Of a stretch of DNA of 10,651 bases, positions 8,786-10,651 are shown piece by piece (the stretch's first letter is position 1; the number at the start of each line of letters is the position of its first letter). Source of the DNA: Echinostoma caproni (Eukaryota; Platyhelminthes; Trematoda; Plagiorchiida; Echinostomatidae). Location: contig UZAN01000334.1 in assembly GCA_900618425.1 (NCBI GenBank), positions 1 to 10,651 of the forward strand, given 5' to 3'. A program made the translations under genes and the position numbers. The notes below the pieces were generated by a model. It did no database searches and was not told where the DNA came from. It worked only from the letters and a program-made list of their open reading frames with translations.

Positions 8786-8932
8786 GATTGATTTCTGCGT
8801 GTATTATCTTCTCGACCGATTTCCGAAATAGTGTAAGTTGGTTTTTCAAGTACCGATTCATGGTTTCTAAACGTCGTCTCCAGACTGGTCCATCACACAA
8901 ATGATTTGCATAATCGATGTACATTGTGTTTA
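8786..8932 (-). CDS. Candidate internal exon, unknown helical protein
   Basis: A minus frame is open across this block and reads NTMYIDYANHLCDG, VWRRRLETMNRYLKN and QLTLFRKSVEKIIHAEIN, a charged sequence with helix-like spacing. An AG at 8933-8934 (GACATAG) could be the acceptor and GTATGAATT from 8785 the donor, giving a 147-base exon. It would start and end in the same phase (one base of a codon on the 5' side). The acceptor has a poor pyrimidine tract. GC is higher than in the neighbouring AT-rich DNA. No family is recognised; it may be chance. Confidence 0.22.
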
Positions 8933-8957
8933 CTATGTCATAAACATTTAAACACAA

Positions 8958-10254
8958 TGACTAAGTATATGTCAAAAAAAGGTGATCAATCAATGTCTAA
9001 TTAGCTGAATTCAGAAAAAGCTGTTAGTACTAAAATCTCAACTTTCTCACCCAGTTGACAGCTTTGAAAGATTGTTTTCAAAATGAGTGAATGTTGACTG
9101 GAAATGTCACACAAAGTTGCAATTTCCCAGTCAGTTGAAAAAACCAGGTTACGTATTAGCTAGTGCACAATGAACAGTTTTCTACCATCTAAGCCATTCA
9201 TTATATTGATCCGGACTTTGTAACGAATGTTATACTTGTATGTTGTGACTTGGAACAGCTCTGAAGTGTGAGAACCATCTTGATCCCGTTCGAATGATAA
9301 TTTTTAGTGGGATTTGATAAGAACAAAGCTAAGTATTTCGAGTGATCAGATTTGTCATATGAGTTTTCTCTAAATGCGAAACAAATTAAGCGTGCACAAT
9401 TAATCTTCTCTGATGTGCATCACAAACTAAATCCCCTCTGAAAAGATACGAGCTATTTTTCAAAATCGAGATGCAAAAATTGTCACTCTCTATCACATGT
9501 GTTTAGTATTGAGCCTCAAAATAACTACAGGAACAAGTCATATAAACAAATGTTGGCATAGCAGCGTTTGGTGAATAGCAATAGAAGGGGTACAAATCAC
9601 AAACCTAAACATGAATCCACTAAAGTACACATTGAAATATAAATTAACGAAATCAGTGGAGTAGGCGTTAGCTGCACTGTATCTTCGGTTGATCTCATCC
9701 ATGGCATGTTATGAAACGTAAGCCTTTTCTTCATACTCCTCAGTCGCTGACATGTAGCGAACTGGCATATTTATGACATACCCGATTGACGTTCCACTCC
9801 TAATCTTGGCAATTTTCATTTCCATGTCCACGTTGGTTCAACAAGACTGTTCAATCTAACGTGCTTTATTTGTTTGTTTTAGGTCAGCGGTTGAATTTGG
9901 ACATGGACAGGACTCATGGCAAAACCACCAAACTGAAGCTAGAAAGGCATTTATTTTGAACCCATTTTGGGGTTGCGGATTTGTTTCAGTAACGTGTGGT
10001 AATGTGCATTGAAACTGTGGCTAATTATGCGATAAATGCATGATCCGGTACAAAGCAAAAGCAATTTCAAAACAAAATAAGACAATGGTTTTCACTCTTT
10101 TGGCTTAATTGTTAATATTTTGGTTTACTGCGAATCACAAAACAAGAATACCAGTAAAAATCCTCGAATGCATTAGGTCACAGTAATTGTAGCGGATTCC
10201 TGTCCAGTATAGACCAAATGTCAGCAGTGAAATGTATTTATCAATTTCTATTGC
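8958..10254. other. AT-rich non-coding stretch with two very short frames
   Basis: No domain or RNA gene is seen. Two short items deserve mention. On the minus strand 9709-9825 an ATG frame of 38 codons (MEMKIAKIRS to a TAA, ending EEKAYVS) has a protein-like composition. On the plus strand a strong acceptor context (TTTATTTGTTTGTTTTAG, ending at 9881 or close to it) is followed by about 43 open codons (SAVEFGHGQDSWQNHQ...). They sit head to head, neither has a partner signal, and both may be chance. Confidence 0.45.
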
Positions 10255-10391
10255 TTAGATTGACGTATCGCTGCGCTTCTGAGACAGAACAGTGTAATCC
10301 GTACAAAGGTTTGTGTTCCCATAGATTCCGTGAAGGTTGACATCGATGTTGGCATTGAACAACTTATCCCTAAATATACTTAAGTACTCAC

Positions 10392-10503
10392 GTTCGTCAA
10401 CGAGATTAATGTGCTCGATCATAATTTGAAAGTGTACTGTTTTGATGGTACATGGATGGCAGAGAGCAACCGTCGTTTTTTGAATGGGAAACCACACGAG
10501 TGC
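10392..10503 (-). CDS. Candidate exon with good acceptor and donor, unknown protein
   Basis: On the minus strand a pyrimidine-rich tract ending TTATTCGATAG is followed at 10503 by an open frame (ALVWFPIQKTTVALCHPCT, then FQIMIEHINLVDE), which reaches GTGAGTAC, a consensus donor beginning at 10391. The exon would be 112 bases, ending one base into a codon, which is the phase in which the candidate exon at 8786-8932 would begin. Alternatively the frame reads on without splicing to a TAA at 10255-10257 and would be a terminal exon ending CTDYTVLSQKRSDTSI. I recognise no domain. No cDNA evidence is available here, so this stays a suggestion. Confidence 0.25.
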
Positions 10504-10651
10504 CTATCGAATAACCGAAACAGAGGATTCCTTACGTACGTCCAATGCGTACCAGGCAGCAGTGCACGCTTTTATTCTCCCTTTTGTAACTCAACTACAA
10601 GTGGCTCAACGGAATTCGTGGACCATGAGTCACGCGATGAATGCTCACTAG
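10504..10651. other. Right edge, nothing recognised
   Basis: The last bases show no open frame of note and no repeat signature. If the minus-strand exon at 10392-10503 is real, this would be its upstream intron. Confidence 0.4.

Noticed and set aside
1..10651. CRISPR array, rRNA, prophage or bacterial operon
   Set aside because: No regularly spaced repeats, no rRNA core words, and no long adjacent reading frames with ribosome binding sites.

Overview
The window looks like non-coding DNA of an animal with a large, repeat-rich genome, most likely a trematode flatworm. There is no bacterial-style gene packing, no operon and no long intact reading frame. The best clues are two decayed repeats whose protein and RNA signatures I associate with fluke genomes: an RTE-clade non-LTR retrotransposon and a short, hammerhead-bearing SINE-like repeat. 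Assigning trematode rests on remembered family sequences, not on a search. The genus cannot be fixed.

Region 1 (about 1-3300, minus strand) is one old, dead RTE-type retrotransposon. Read from high to low coordinates it gives a GC-richer 5' region with three tight hairpins (3141-3213), an uninterrupted 139-codon frame just upstream of the endonuclease (2526-2942), an APE-type endonuclease (about 1779-2530), a linker and reverse transcriptase (about 526-1925), and the RTE C-terminal domain (3-525). The reading jumps between the three minus frames and crosses many stops. Catalytic positions of both enzymes are changed or deleted: endonuclease Glu to His, GDxN broken, SDH removed by an internal deletion; reverse transcriptase motif A Asp to Asn and YADD to YADG. 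The ORF's natural stop lies at bases 3-5, so the 3' UTR and target-site duplication are outside the window.

Region 2 (about 3300-10651) is AT-rich and mostly featureless, as expected for intron or intergenic DNA. Its clearest feature is a SINE-like relic at about 6141-6235 with a tRNA-type B box followed by a degraded hammerhead ribozyme fold, including a loop-less, fully palindromic stem III.

Several short minus-strand frames end exactly at good splice donors (6865, 8786, 10392) and have somewhat higher GC than their flanks. They could be exons of a split minus-strand gene, but I recognise no family and confidence is low. No rRNA, tRNA, CRISPR array or intact protein-coding gene could be supported.
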